Assembly (NCBI GenBank): GCA_013289665.1
Contig: JABCZN010000003.1
Span: 221,101-285,100 of the forward strand
Length of the DNA stretch: 64,000 bases
Source of the DNA: Acidobacteriota bacterium
GTDB lineage: Bacteria; Acidobacteriota; Terriglobia; Acidiferrales; UBA7541
Direction of reading: 5' to 3'
The notes beneath the pieces are model-generated. The model was given only the letters and a program-made list of their open reading frames with translations, did not search any database and was not told where the DNA came from. The translations under genes were made by a program, and so were the position numbers. Position 1 is the stretch's first letter; every line of letters starts with the position of its first letter. Below are positions 55,571 through 63,180 of the stretch, piece after piece.

Positions 55571-55593
55571 GGCGAAGAGTAGCCTCTCGTTGA
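55571..55593 (+). promoter_or_regulatory. Weak promoter candidate inside the 55499-55882 gap
   Basis: The region around 55558-55586 holds TTGACA followed after 17 bp by TAGCCT. With the hairpin and T-rich tract at 55644-55675, this would give an RNA of about 80 nt. The remaining gap holds the leader of the metallophosphoesterase gene and nothing else recognised. Confidence 0.3.
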
Positions 55594-55643
55594 AGGCACC
55601 TCTTCTTCCTGGTCCAAGAGCCGGAAAAACTGCGTGTCACTGG

Positions 55644-55675
55644 CCCCGCGGCTGCCACCGCGGGGTTTCGTTTCT
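55644..55675 (+). terminator. Rho-independent terminator, orphan
   Basis: CCCCGCGG-CTGCCA-CCGCGGGG (55644-55665) followed by TTTCGTTTCT. The nearest plus-strand gene ending upstream is queA, 670 bp away. It therefore probably ends a short unannotated RNA or is an attenuator before the metallophosphoesterase gene. Confidence 0.65.
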
Positions 55676-55882
55676 AATCTCATCCATCCCGAACAGCCTG
55701 AAACCCGGCTGCACTGGTATAGACGAAACCTACTAGGCGAATGTTTCGCGGCTTTCCCCAGTTTTTTTGTTACATTTTTGCGCCTTCTAACACGCTCCCC
55801 GGGGAGACCAGGCAATAATTACTTTGCCATGTGCACCTCCCCTTCGCTTCATCTATACTCTTGAAAGGTCCGGAACCCCGGG

Positions 55883-56626
55883 ATGCGACTTTTAGTCCTT
55901 ACGGATATCCATGCAAATCTGTCAGCTCTGGAAGCCTCTCTCACCGCCGCGGAGGGGAGCTGGCAGCGCTTGATTTGCCTCGGCGATGTCGTAGGCTACG
56001 GGCCCGACCCCAACGAAGTCACCAGTCGCATCCGCGAACTCGGTGCCGTGACCATCCGCGGCAATCACGACAAGGCCGTCGCAGAACTGATGCCCACCGA
56101 TGACTTTAATCCCGTAGCCAAAGCCGCTGTGAACTGGACCCGCTCTCAACTTTCGAATGAAAATCTGGGCTGGCTCGCCGGCCTCCCGCAAGGCCCCCTT
56201 GAAGCTGAAGGAGTCGTCCTTGTCCACGGCGCGTTTCAAGACGAAGATGAATACGTCTTCACGCCCTCGCAAGCTCTCGAAGGCCTTTTGGATTCCACCA
56301 GCCAGGTTACCTTCTTTGGCCACACCCATCATCAGGGCGGCTTCTCCTACCAGGACCCCGAACTGGAAGTTTTGTCCTTGCACCCGCGCACCAACGAGTC
56401 GCGTTGCGCTCTGCGTCTTGAAGACTCCAAACGCTATCTGCTGAACCCCGGCTCCATCGGCCAGCCCCGCGATACCGACCCCCGCGCGGGTTTCGCCATC
56501 GCCGATCTTGAAAACCACACGGTCGAATTCTGGCGCGTTCCCTACGACATCGCCGGCGTGCAAAAACGCATGCGCGATGCAAAATTGCCGGAGCCCCTGG
56601 TCCTGCGGTTGCAAGTCGGCCGCTAG
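55883..56626 (+). CDS. Cytoplasmic metallophosphoesterase (YfcE/ApaH-like)
   Basis: A 247-residue calcineurin-fold phosphoesterase without a signal peptide. Metal motifs: LTDIHANLSAL, LGDVVGYGPDPNEV, RGNHDKAV, VHGAF and FGHTHHQGGF. The GNHDxxV and LNPGSIGQPRD segments match the YfcE/DNA-repair-like phosphodiesterase branch. The start MRLLVLTDIHAN is standard. A hairpin and a TATACT box lie upstream. Substrate unknown. Confidence 0.88.
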   Translation: MRLLVLTDIHANLSALEASLTAAEGSWQRLICLGDVVGYGPDPNEVTSRIRELGAVTIRGNHDKAVAELMPTDDFNPVAKAAVNWTRSQLSNENLGWLAGLPQGPLEAEGVVLVHGAFQDEDEYVFTPSQALEGLLDSTSQVTFFGHTHHQGGFSYQDPELEVLSLHPRTNESRCALRLEDSKRYLLNPGSIGQPRDTDPRAGFAIADLENHTVEFWRVPYDIAGVQKRMRDAKLPEPLVLRLQVGR

Positions 56627-56665
56627 ACTTTTTCCTGGACGCAGGTCCGTCAGCAAGGAAATTTC

Positions 56666-57181
56666 ATGCGGGAAATTTTGCAAAACGAGAAGCCACCGGA
56701 AAAAGAAAAACCCTCTCGCTTGGCCATTCTCCTGCGCGTCCTGGTTTTGGCCGTCGTCGGCTTCAGTTTCTGGCGTCTTTTTGATGCTCGGGATGGCCAG
56801 TCGTCCGGCTCGCGGCAAACGAATCTCCCGGCGAAGATGAATCCAGCCGAAGCGGCGTACCGGGGAAACATCCGCATCGAAAACATCGCCCTGAGCCGCG
56901 CGGAGAACTTCATCCACCAGGAAGTAACCATTCTCGACGCCGATACCCTCAACTCCGGCCAGCAGAGCATCGCGAGCTTCACTGTCACCGTCGAATTCTT
57001 CGACGACCTCCACCAAGTCGTGCTCCGTGAAACCCGCGGCATCCTCGGAACTTCCCAGGCACCGCTCGCACCCGGCCAGCGGCGCAGTTTTTCCATTTCC
57101 TTCGATCGCGTCCCCGCCAGCTGGAACAGGCAGGCGCCTTCCGTCCAAGTCACCTATTTGCAACTCGCTGCCGGAAAATAG
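56666..57181 (+). CDS. Membrane-anchored protein of unknown function
   Basis: A 171-residue protein with a Lys/Pro/Glu-rich N-terminal tail (residues 1-20), one membrane segment (LAILLRVLVLAVVGFSFW, about 24-41) and a beta-rich outer domain (about 65-170: NIRIENIALSRAENFIHQEVTILDA, IASFTVTVEFFDDLHQVVLRE, PLAPGQRRSFSISFDRVPASW). This looks like an FxLYD-like or DUF2393-type beta-sandwich. It follows the metallophosphoesterase by 39 bp and may be co-transcribed with it. The following 323-bp gap holds no gene apart from the STAS promoter. Confidence 0.7.
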   Translation: MREILQNEKPPEKEKPSRLAILLRVLVLAVVGFSFWRLFDARDGQSSGSRQTNLPAKMNPAEAAYRGNIRIENIALSRAENFIHQEVTILDADTLNSGQQSIASFTVTVEFFDDLHQVVLRETRGILGTSQAPLAPGQRRSFSISFDRVPASWNRQAPSVQVTYLQLAAGK

Positions 57182-57447
57182 TGACTCCATAAACTATGTC
57201 GTTTATTGGACCGTCGTCGTGAGTTTAGCCGAAGACCTGCGCGCGCCAGCCGGCCCGCCGCTCGCCTTATCTCATCGCGCCCGCTCTTCGCTTCCATCCC
57301 CTGACAGACATCTTCTAGCGCTATCGTTTGCCGGATATCAAATTCATCCGTGCCGGCCAGGCCAGAAGCTGGCGCCACGGCCTCCGCGTCATGTTTCGTC
57401 AATAGAATCTGTTAATGAAATTTGATTTGGAGACGCCCTTTCACCCC

Positions 57448-57475
57448 TTGCCTTCCTCGCGATTCTATGTAGAAT
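57448..57475 (+). promoter_or_regulatory. Candidate promoter of the STAS protein gene
   Basis: TTGCCT (57448-57453), 16-bp spacer, TAGAAT (57470-57475). Transcription would start near 57482, 23 nt before the TTG start at 57505 with its AAGGA. It lies inside the longer open frame, arguing against the upstream ATG at 57415. Confidence 0.55.
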
Positions 57476-57504
57476 CATGGCCTCTTTCCTACAAGGACTC
57501 GAAA

Positions 57505-57870
57505 TTGAATTTCACCATTCAGATCCGCCAAGCCGATAAAGTCACGCTCATGGATGTCAGCGGGCACCTCACTTCGTTCGAGGGCCAGGCATTCCGCGAT
57601 GCGATTCAACGCCTGCTTCGTCAGGGCCACAACAACATCGTTCTGAATCTGAAAGCACTCGATTACCTCGATAGCTCCGGGATAGGCGAACTCGTTCGCA
57701 ACTATCTGGCAGTGATCAAAAAGGGCGGCGCAATGAGAGTCGTGGGACTGGCGCCGAAGGTGGAAGAAATTCTGAAGGTGACGCAGCTCTACCAGGTTTT
57801 CCCGGAATTTCCCGACGAAGCATCTGCTTTGGAAAGTTTTCCCAAATCCAGCCGCGGTGCCAATTCCTGA
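57505..57870 (+). CDS. STAS-domain anti-sigma factor antagonist
   Basis: A 121-residue STAS-domain protein of the SpoIIAA/RsbV type. It shows the conserved pattern FTIQIRQADKVTLMDVSGHLT, NNIVLNLKALDYLDSSGIGELV (the phosphorylatable Ser lies in DSSG) and the C-terminal helix. It would bind and be phosphorylated by an anti-sigma kinase. The start is a TTG with AAGGA (57493-57497) 7 nt upstream; an ATG at 57415 (151 residues) is the alternative. No anti-sigma or sigma gene is adjacent. Confidence 0.85.
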   Translation: MNFTIQIRQADKVTLMDVSGHLTSFEGQAFRDAIQRLLRQGHNNIVLNLKALDYLDSSGIGELVRNYLAVIKKGGAMRVVGLAPKVEEILKVTQLYQVFPEFPDEASALESFPKSSRGANS

Positions 57871-58068
57871 GCCAGAAATCTCTCTCCCGCCGCCAGCGCA
57901 AAAAAAAACGCCTGAAAATAGGAGAGGAGCCTGATCTCCACGTGTGTGGCTCTCAAGCTCCCCGGGGTGTGTCCTCGAAGTGGTTGTTATAAAGTTAGAT
58001 GCGCCTCAAAGAAAAAGGTTTCCTAAAAGTTACTGCATCTGAGATTTTCCTGGAAGGTCGCGTAAGCT

Positions 58069-58716
58069 TTAATAAAACAAATACTTACGCCACCGTTCGT
58101 CGCGATGGCCAATCAATCTCATCAATTGCCGCGAAGTGTGCAGCGTAAACGGCCGCGGTTTCCGCGCCAGTTTCAGCCCCGCCTCTTCCGGCGTCCGGTC
58201 GCCCTTGTCGTTGTTGCACCGGTAGCAGCAAGCCACCAGGTTCTCCCAACTTGAGCGTCCGCCCCGCGAGCGCGGCATTACGTGGTCCAGCGTCAACTCC
58301 GAACTCGGGAAAATCTTCCCGCAGAACTGGCACGTATTTCGGTCCCGCAACAGAATGTTCTTCCGCGAAAGCGCACGACTCTGCTGCGGAATATGCCGGT
58401 AAGCCAACAACCGGATCACGGAAGGCACTTTATGCGCGTGCGCCGAGGAATGAACCTCGGCATTGTGCACTTCCTCCGCCTGGGCCACGCCCTTCAAAAG
58501 CAGCACCATCGCCCGACGTACAGCGGTCACGTTAATTGGCTCGTAGGTGGCGTTCAGAACCAGGACCGGTTCCTGCATCAGGGAAGCACGGCGGGCGGAA
58601 AGGCTCTGGACATAGCGGGCGCCAACATTCCCCGAAGCGCCGGGCACAAGCACGCTGCCCGCTTCGGGGATGTATCGTCCCCGGGGATCGACCGCCTCTG
58701 GTCGTCTTGCGCTCAT
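58069..58716 (-). CDS. HNH endonuclease
   Basis: A 215-residue nuclease of the HNH family. The N-terminal part (about residues 47-110, [20 protein letters not shown]) is typical of stand-alone HNH proteins in many soil bacteria. The catalytic core is at 133-180: [19 protein letters not shown] and [17 protein letters not shown], with the zinc Cys pairs and HNH residues. An AAGGG precedes the ATG; an internal ATG at residue 47 is an alternative. It lies 11 bp after the ComF-like fragment. Its biological role is not known, and no restriction methylase is near. Confidence 0.86.
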   Translation of the reverse strand: MSARRPEAVDPRGRYIPEAGSVLVPGASGNVGARYVQSLSARRASLMQEPVLVLNATYEPINVTAVRRAMVLLLKGVAQAEEVHNAEVHSSAHAHKVPSVIRLLAYRHIPQQSRALSRKNILLRDRNTCQFCGKIFPSSELTLDHVMPRSRGGRSSWENLVACCYRCNNDKGDRTPEEAGLKLARKPRPFTLHTSRQLMRLIGHRDERWRKYLFY

Positions 58717-58726
58717 CGCGCGCCCT

Positions 58727-59107
58727 TCAGGCAGAACTTTCTCGCGCCGGGATCGCTTGCCTCACGGTCCGGGCGATCGTCAGCTCGGCCACCGATTTGG
58801 CGCCTGCTTCGCGTAACGCAGGCGAACATGCGTTACGCGTCGCTCCGGACGTCATAACATCATCTAAGAGCAAGATAGAGAAATTGTCAACCCGGCCGCC
58901 ATCTCGTATGACAAAAGCGCCACGTACGGCTTCCCGACGTTCTTCAAAATGAAGGAGATGTTTTTCCGGCCGGGGACGCTTCCCGCGGGAAGGCAACAGC
59001 ACGGACGCAGCCGCGCCGGCCAGCGACTCCAGCCGGCGCGCCAGGTGAACGCGGGAGTTCAAAAGCGGCCAGATCTGCCGCACGAACCGCCTCCCTCTGG
59101 ATTCCAT
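58727..59107 (-). pseudogene. ComF-like phosphoribosyltransferase, N-terminally truncated
   Basis: A 126-residue open frame. Residues about 50-115 match the C-terminal half of ComF proteins: EERREAVRGAFVIRDG and the PRPP-binding loop ILLLDDVMTSGAT. The N-terminal zinc ribbon and the first half of the phosphoribosyltransferase fold (normally ~220-240 residues in all) are absent; only 53 bp separate this start from the DksA-type gene. Other minus-strand frames upstream do not supply the missing part. It looks like a remnant, though a short functional version cannot be excluded. Confidence 0.5.
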
Positions 59108-59160
59108 TTTAATTATCTAACGGACAGGTAAGAAAATTTGCCGCCTGCGGCAGTCCCCGT

Positions 59161-59514
59161 TTAGAGCAGCCCCTGTTCCTTCTTTTCCTGGCAGGTGATG
59201 CAGTGCTTGGCCCAAGGCACGGCTTCCAGGCGCTTCTGCTGCATCTCCTCCTGGCAATTCGCGCACGTACCGTACTCTTCTTTCCGGATCCGCTTTAACG
59301 CTTCGTCAATCATGTTCAGGATCGCCCGGTCGGTGTTGGTCTGGCCAAAGAGAAATTCCTTGGTATAGGAGTTGGCTGCCTTATCCGCCAGGTCCACCGT
59401 CGGGTCGTCGTCCGCCTGCCGCCCTTCCTCTTCCGTGCGCGTGATGGTCCTCACCAGTTCGTCGCGGCGATTCAAAAGCTTCTTCTTGTAATATTCCAGG
59501 CGCTTCTTGTCCAT
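59161..59514 (-). CDS. TraR/DksA-family zinc-finger protein
   Basis: A 117-residue protein: coiled-coil N-terminus (MDKKRLEYYKKKLLNRRDEL) followed by acidic segment TEEEGRQADDDPTVDLADKAANSYT and a C-terminal four-Cys zinc finger (CANC ... CITC). The Asp-rich loop resembles the DksA tip. It probably enters the RNA polymerase secondary channel and modulates stress or rRNA transcription. The ATG at 59514 is preferred; an upstream in-frame ATG at 59553 falls within the leader just downstream of the promoter at 59567-59595. Confidence 0.9.
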   Translation of the reverse strand: MDKKRLEYYKKKLLNRRDELVRTITRTEEEGRQADDDPTVDLADKAANSYTKEFLFGQTNTDRAILNMIDEALKRIRKEEYGTCANCQEEMQQKRLEAVPWAKHCITCQEKKEQGLL

Positions 59515-59533
59515 ATTCTTTCTGACCTCACCC

Positions 59534-59555
59534 AGATGGCTCCAAAGGGCCATCT
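59534..59555 (-). promoter_or_regulatory. Hairpin in the leader of the DksA/TraR gene
   Basis: AGATGGC-8 nt-GCCATCT, a perfect 7-bp stem, located between the promoter (start near 59560) and the ATG at 59514. No T-run follows on the minus strand, so it is not an obvious terminator; it may protect or modulate the 5' end of the mRNA. Confidence 0.5.
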
Positions 59556-59566
59556 AAAAACTCCGT

Positions 59567-59595
59567 AGTGTAGACTGCCTAACTCACGCTGTCAA
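59567..59595 (-). promoter_or_regulatory. Sigma-70-type promoter of the DksA/TraR gene
   Basis: TTGACA (59595-59590), 17-bp spacer, TACACT (59572-59567). Both boxes and the spacing are close to ideal. Confidence 0.75.
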
Positions 59596-59599
59596 GATT

Positions 59600-60129
59600 A
59601 CGTGGATGGGGAAACATTCCGCATGGTTGCACGCGGCTCGTTTTCCTTCGCCCGCCGCTGCCTGCCCGCCGCTCGTTCAACGATTTTCAGAATTACCCGC
59701 ATTCGATTCGAGTCTTTCCTTGCCGGGCCGCGTTTGCCGGATCTAGAAAAAGCAATTCCATCAGAATCACCTCCCTGTGAATTCCCAGGCCTCCGCCGTC
59801 GCCCTTTGAGATCGTTCGCGATCTCCGGGTTGCCTGTCGCCCCTCGCTCGGCCGGTCCCATTCGATGCGGATTGGCAATTTTTGTTACAGGACTCTTCCT
59901 GTATTCAGCCGTCGTAGGCCGGGCTCGCTTGGACTCGCCACAACTCCTTGCTGTTTGCGCAACCTGGTAGCTCCCGGCCGGTATTCGTCTGAAGTCCCGA
60001 CGTCGGGTCTCGTCACCAAAAGCAGGAGGGTCCGGACTTTGTCTAGAGTCCGGACCCTCCTGCTTTTGCTCGAGTTCGCTCGACGCCCAGACCTCTGTCT
60101 GTGTCGCGCCCTCTTCCCGTTGTGTCAAA
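59600..60129. other. 530-bp intergenic stretch with a terminator, no supported gene
   Basis: Several open frames exist here on both strands, but none has a recognisable domain, ribosome-binding site or codon pattern. The region is bounded by the DksA promoter on the left and the large hairpin at 60018-60067 on the right. Nothing else was recognised. Confidence 0.5.
60018..60067. terminator. Very long, symmetric intrinsic terminator (21-bp stem)
   Basis: A 21-bp perfect stem (60018-60038 with 60047-60067; arms begin AAAAGCAGGAGGG and end CCCTCCTGCTTTT) with an 8-nt loop TTGTCTAG. Being flanked by A4 and T4 it can act on both strands. It lies 63 bp downstream of the ferritin-like gene on the minus strand. 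Confidence 0.85.
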
Positions 60130-61362
60130 CTACTCGGCTTGCCGGCGAGCGTTGTCCGCTTCTTCCGCGAGCCCCTGGAGCAGCTCCAGGAATCCGTCGG
60201 ACTTCCCGCTCTTCGACGTATGGCCGATGAACAACCCGTCATTGGTCAGGCTTTCCAGCGCGGCCATTGCCGCCCCTTCGGTTTCGGTAGGCCGAATGAT
60301 GGAGACCATGCCCAACTTCTTGTTCAGGAAGAACGTGGGTTCCGGCATGATCAGATTGGTTTGGAATTCGTCCGCCAATTTCTGGTCCGTGTTTCCGTTG
60401 AGATTTGGGAATGTGACCGTCGCGCCCGTCGAACCCGGGAAACCCGTGTCGGTATCCGTCAGAAGAATTGCGTTGCCTGCTTTGTCGTGCCAGGTCTGGA
60501 AGTGCGAGGTTTCCGTTGGGCCAATCGAGAGCAGAACTCGCAACACTTCCGCGTTGCTCACGCGCTGCGCAAGTTGCGGGTAGAGGCTGCTTCCGCCCTG
60601 CTCAATGAACGCAAAGTGAAATCCGGCCGTGTTGGCGATCGCCTGCGTGTGGACCGATACCCCTCCCGGCTGGCTCGGATCCGCGCTCAAGTCGGCGCTT
60701 GTTCTCGGAATGGCCGTGTGCTGGCCCACGGCAAGCGTCGGAATCGCCTGAGCGAAGGTGTCACCCAGGTCGGGGTTTTTCGAATCGCTCCGGTAGCGTG
60801 TCCACCAGCTCGTGTCGATCGTCAACTGGGTCAGGTTGGTGAGCCGTCCGGTATTTGGCACGCCGGGAACCTGGCTCGGCGACAGGTTGAAAAATTTGCT
60901 GAGATCGGCCACCGCTTCGCCCTTGGACTCCAGATAGTTCCTCAGAAAGGATTCGTGCGAAAGCTCATCATCCGTGTTGTCGTCGATGTACTGCGGCATG
61001 TCGCCGTCCAGTTGTTCGAGGCCCGCAATGTAGAGCGGTGCCAGGGCGGTTGGGAACGAAAGGTCAATCGGAGAATTTCCCACCGTGCCCGGAGTCTTCG
61101 CCCCGGCTCCCCCAAGTTCGGCGTACTGCCGCCAGAGGTCGGCTTCGATCGTTTCCAGCGCCTGCAGGAAACGCAGGATTGCGGCGTCTCCCCGGTTCAG
61201 CCTGCCATTGCCATCCTCATGCTCTTGGGCGTAAGCACGAGACGGCGATTTCAGCAGTCCCAGGCCCACTGTTGCTGCGCCTGCGGCCGCAACACCTTTT
61301 CGTAAAAATGACCGCCGGTTGGATGCCAAGCCGGCGGAAATCTGCGGATCCTTTTTCTTCAT
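60130..61362 (-). CDS. Tat-exported ferritin-like domain protein
   Basis: A 410-residue protein with a twin-arginine signal (NRRSFLRKGVAAAGAATVGL, residues about 15-34) and a ferritin-like four-helix region (about 52-165 and 240-300) with ALETIEADLWRQYAELG, DDNTDDELSHESFLRNYLE and SIGPTETSHFQTWHDKAG supplying Glu/His ligands. This matches the ferritin_2/desiccation-related class that binds iron or other metals outside the cytoplasm. The ATG at 61362 has AAAGGAG upstream; the longer frame lacks one. It has its own strong terminator. Metal and reaction are unknown. Confidence 0.85.
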   Translation of the reverse strand: MKKKDPQISAGLASNRRSFLRKGVAAAGAATVGLGLLKSPSRAYAQEHEDGNGRLNRGDAAILRFLQALETIEADLWRQYAELGGAGAKTPGTVGNSPIDLSFPTALAPLYIAGLEQLDGDMPQYIDDNTDDELSHESFLRNYLESKGEAVADLSKFFNLSPSQVPGVPNTGRLTNLTQLTIDTSWWTRYRSDSKNPDLGDTFAQAIPTLAVGQHTAIPRTSADLSADPSQPGGVSVHTQAIANTAGFHFAFIEQGGSSLYPQLAQRVSNAEVLRVLLSIGPTETSHFQTWHDKAGNAILLTDTDTGFPGSTGATVTFPNLNGNTDQKLADEFQTNLIMPEPTFFLNKKLGMVSIIRPTETEGAAMAALESLTNDGLFIGHTSKSGKSDGFLELLQGLAEEADNARRQAE

Positions 61363-61741
61363 TTCTTTCTCCTTTGTGAACACGTAATCACGGCCCCCCA
61401 CGGTTGAACGTCGTGCTTTCTGGCAGCCGCTTGATGGAAGACTAAGGGGAGAGCCGGAACGGGTTGTCACCTCTAAATCAATCGGAAGTCATTAATTTTT
61501 CGGATTTCGGGGGGAAATGGAGACAGGAAAGTGACGAAGCGCCCGGGCTTTGGTGTGCCTCTCTATGGATGGCTCCGGATTTTCTCTGCTAGCGGCGAAG
61601 CGTTTCTAAGGGTCACGCCGTCTAACCGTGCGTCCTGCCCGGGTGTGGGCCTGATCCCAAATTCTTTCTGGAATCCGCGGGTTCTCTTTTTCCGCGCTCC
61701 ACCCGGCAGTTCGCCTCAATCAGGCGCATAGGAGACTCTCG
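61363..61741. other. Intergenic region between two divergent genes
   Basis: 379 bp without a supported gene. It is the shared upstream region of the ferritin-like gene (minus) and the DinB-like gene (plus). An AT-rich patch lies at 61484-61504. No clear -35/-10 pair or operator palindrome was recognised. Confidence 0.4.
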
Positions 61742-62383
61742 ATGAAAAAATCATTTCTGCTGTTATCCGCACTCGTCCTGCTGCTGGCTTCTGAAGGAGA
61801 TGCGAACTCCCGGAACCGGGTCCGGCAACCCGGCGCCAATCCTGCGGCTGAGGACAAGACCCCGCCCAGTTACGACATGAAGCCTCAGGCGCTCCAGGAC
61901 CTCGAGGATATGCACAAGAAAATGGTGAGCCTGGCCACGGCCATCCCGGCCGAGAAATATACCTGGCGCCCCGAAGCGGGTGTGCGTTCTCTGAGCGAGC
62001 TGTTCTTGCACGTCACTGCTGCAAACTACAACATTCCGGCTCTGATCTCCGGCTCCCCGCAAGTGCCGGCCTTCAAGGCCGACGGCTTTGAAACATCCAC
62101 AACCGACAAAGCCAAAATCATCGAGCAACTGGACAGGTCGTTCGCGAACGCCGAGGCCGCTGTCAAGAGCATGTCCAACGCAGACTTTGCCAAGCCCGAA
62201 AAGAAGCTCGGCCCCGACGCCAACGATGGCGACGTCATCTACCTCGTGGTCGTTCACAACCACGAGCACCTCGGCCAAACCATTGCCTACGCGCGCCTGA
62301 ACGGCATCACCCCTCCCTGGACCGAAGAAGCCCAAAGGAAGGCCAGGGCCGCCAAGGACGCCGCCGCTCCCAAAAAGGATTAG
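61742..62383 (+). CDS. Secreted DinB-like protein
   Basis: A 213-residue protein with a signal peptide (residues about 1-21) and a DinB/YfiT-type four-helix domain (about 45-190). The putative metal histidines are in ELFLHVTAANYN and HNHEHLGQTIAYARL. Most DinB-fold proteins are cytoplasmic; export of this one is notable but not unusual in this phylum. TAGGAGA precedes the ATG. The C-terminal tail is Lys/Ala-rich. Function unknown; a metal-dependent thiol transferase is one possibility. Confidence 0.8.
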   Translation: MKKSFLLLSALVLLLASEGDANSRNRVRQPGANPAAEDKTPPSYDMKPQALQDLEDMHKKMVSLATAIPAEKYTWRPEAGVRSLSELFLHVTAANYNIPALISGSPQVPAFKADGFETSTTDKAKIIEQLDRSFANAEAAVKSMSNADFAKPEKKLGPDANDGDVIYLVVVHNHEHLGQTIAYARLNGITPPWTEEAQRKARAAKDAAAPKKD

Positions 62384-62513
62384 GCCCGCCTCAGCGCTCC
62401 AGTCGCGCGCGGCCAAACCGCTACAATCCTCAATGAATACACAGGCCCCTGGCTGCTTTTCCCACAGCTTCCACAGGGGTGTGGAAAGCTCTGAAAAAAG
62501 TTTTTTGAAATGC

Positions 62514-62541
62514 TTGACATATTTTTGGCTTGATGTAAGAT
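62514..62541 (+). promoter_or_regulatory. Sigma-70-type promoter of the candidate small RNA
   Basis: TTGACA (62514-62519), 16-bp spacer, TAAGAT (62536-62541). Transcription would start near 62548. It may also contribute to expression of the 23S rRNA downstream if the terminator is read through. Confidence 0.75.
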
Positions 62542-62547
62542 TACAAA

Positions 62548-62726
62548 TGGTTCGGCACTTCCTCAAAAGCGCTGGGCCGTGCAGGGGATTCACAGTCGGG
62601 TCTTAGGTTCTCCAAGAACAGATCCTATAGTGAGGCGCCTTACGAGCACTGGGTGAAAATCTGTCGAGCTTCGCGTGGAGCCGCTACCAACTGGCGGCTG
62701 TGCCCGGCGCTCGACGCCGGGTTTTG
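62548..62726 (+). ncRNA. Candidate 6S-like regulatory RNA (~180 nt)
   Basis: A transcript bounded by a good promoter and an intrinsic terminator, about 180 nt, the usual size of 6S RNA. The ends can pair into a rod: TGGT(62548-62551)/ACCA(62686-62689), CGG/CCG, CTTC/GGAG, AAGC/GCTT, an unpaired internal loop around 62571-62581 and 62661-62667, then GATTCACAG(62587-62595)/CTGGGTGAAAATC(62650-62662), and an apical hairpin with GTTCT-CCA-AGAAC. A central bubble in a rod is the hallmark of 6S RNA, which binds the RNA polymerase-sigma-70 holoenzyme. The pairing was done by eye. It may instead be an rRNA leader segment. Confidence 0.45.
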
Positions 62727-62732
62727 TATTTT
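62703..62732 (+). terminator. Rho-independent terminator of the candidate small RNA
   Basis: CCCGGCG-CTCGA-CGCCGGG (62703-62721), then TTTTGTATTTT. A 7-bp GC stem and a T-rich tail make this a strong terminator. Confidence 0.88.
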
Positions 62733-62833
62733 ATGGGACGTTTTTAGCGGCAACAGATGCTGAGGACTCCCAGGCCCGCCGCAAGGCGGGCGCCTCGATC
62801 TAAATCGGGGCCCCTGATGGGATCAGGGCCAAC

Positions 62834-62845
62834 GCTCTTTGACAA
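62834..62845 (+). promoter_or_regulatory. boxA-like rRNA antitermination site
   Basis: GCTCTTTGACAA closely matches the E. coli rrn boxA (GCTCTTTAACAA), where NusB/S10 load to stop premature termination. It follows two hairpins: a GCAA-tetraloop stem at about 62774-62791 and another near 62807-62830. Its place ~335 nt before the 23S gene fits an rRNA leader or 16S-23S spacer. Confidence 0.7.
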
Positions 62846-63180
62846 CAGTAAGGCTGGCAAATTCACGCCGATAACCCGGAAGCGATTACGGTCGCCCTGG
62901 GGATTGATGGTGTGGATTACATACAAGTTCTGCTCGAGTATGTTGAGCAGTGCTGTGGATTACAAGGCGAGCTCAGTCAAGCACCTGCCGATAGTAGCGT
63001 CGATAGCCTAGGTACCGGAGCAATCTGGGAACGGGAAGAATGGAACTGCTGAAACAGGGCGAACGAGCTGAGGAAAGCCGGAGTTTAGCCACTCCGGTGA
63101 GCTGCTGAATGTGGTAGCCGGGCTTCGGCCTGGCAAGTTTCTAAAGCACCTCGGAAGACGACGTATTGAGTGAGTTTTAT
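62846..63180 (+). other. 23S rRNA leader with several stem-loops
   Basis: No protein gene or tRNA is seen. Hairpins include CCGGAGT-TTAGCC-ACTCCGG (63078-63097) and GCCGGGC-TTCG-GCCTGGC (63117-63134, UUCG loop). Such stems are typical of rRNA processing regions. No 16S sequence is present. Confidence 0.5.

Noticed and set aside
59602..59970. 122-codon plus-strand open frame in the intergenic region before the ferritin-like gene
   Set aside because: No ribosome-binding site, arginine-rich low-complexity product and no similarity to known domains.
63067..63080. GAGGAAAGCCGG resembling the conserved RNase P RNA core
   Set aside because: The rest of the P RNA core (ACAGAA-type and GNAAN...CC segments) and the expected length and pairing are absent; it lies in the 23S leader.
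62384..63180. tRNA genes or a 16S gene in the stretch before the 23S
   Set aside because: No cloverleaf or conserved 16S block was found; only a promoter, a terminator, boxA and stem-loops.
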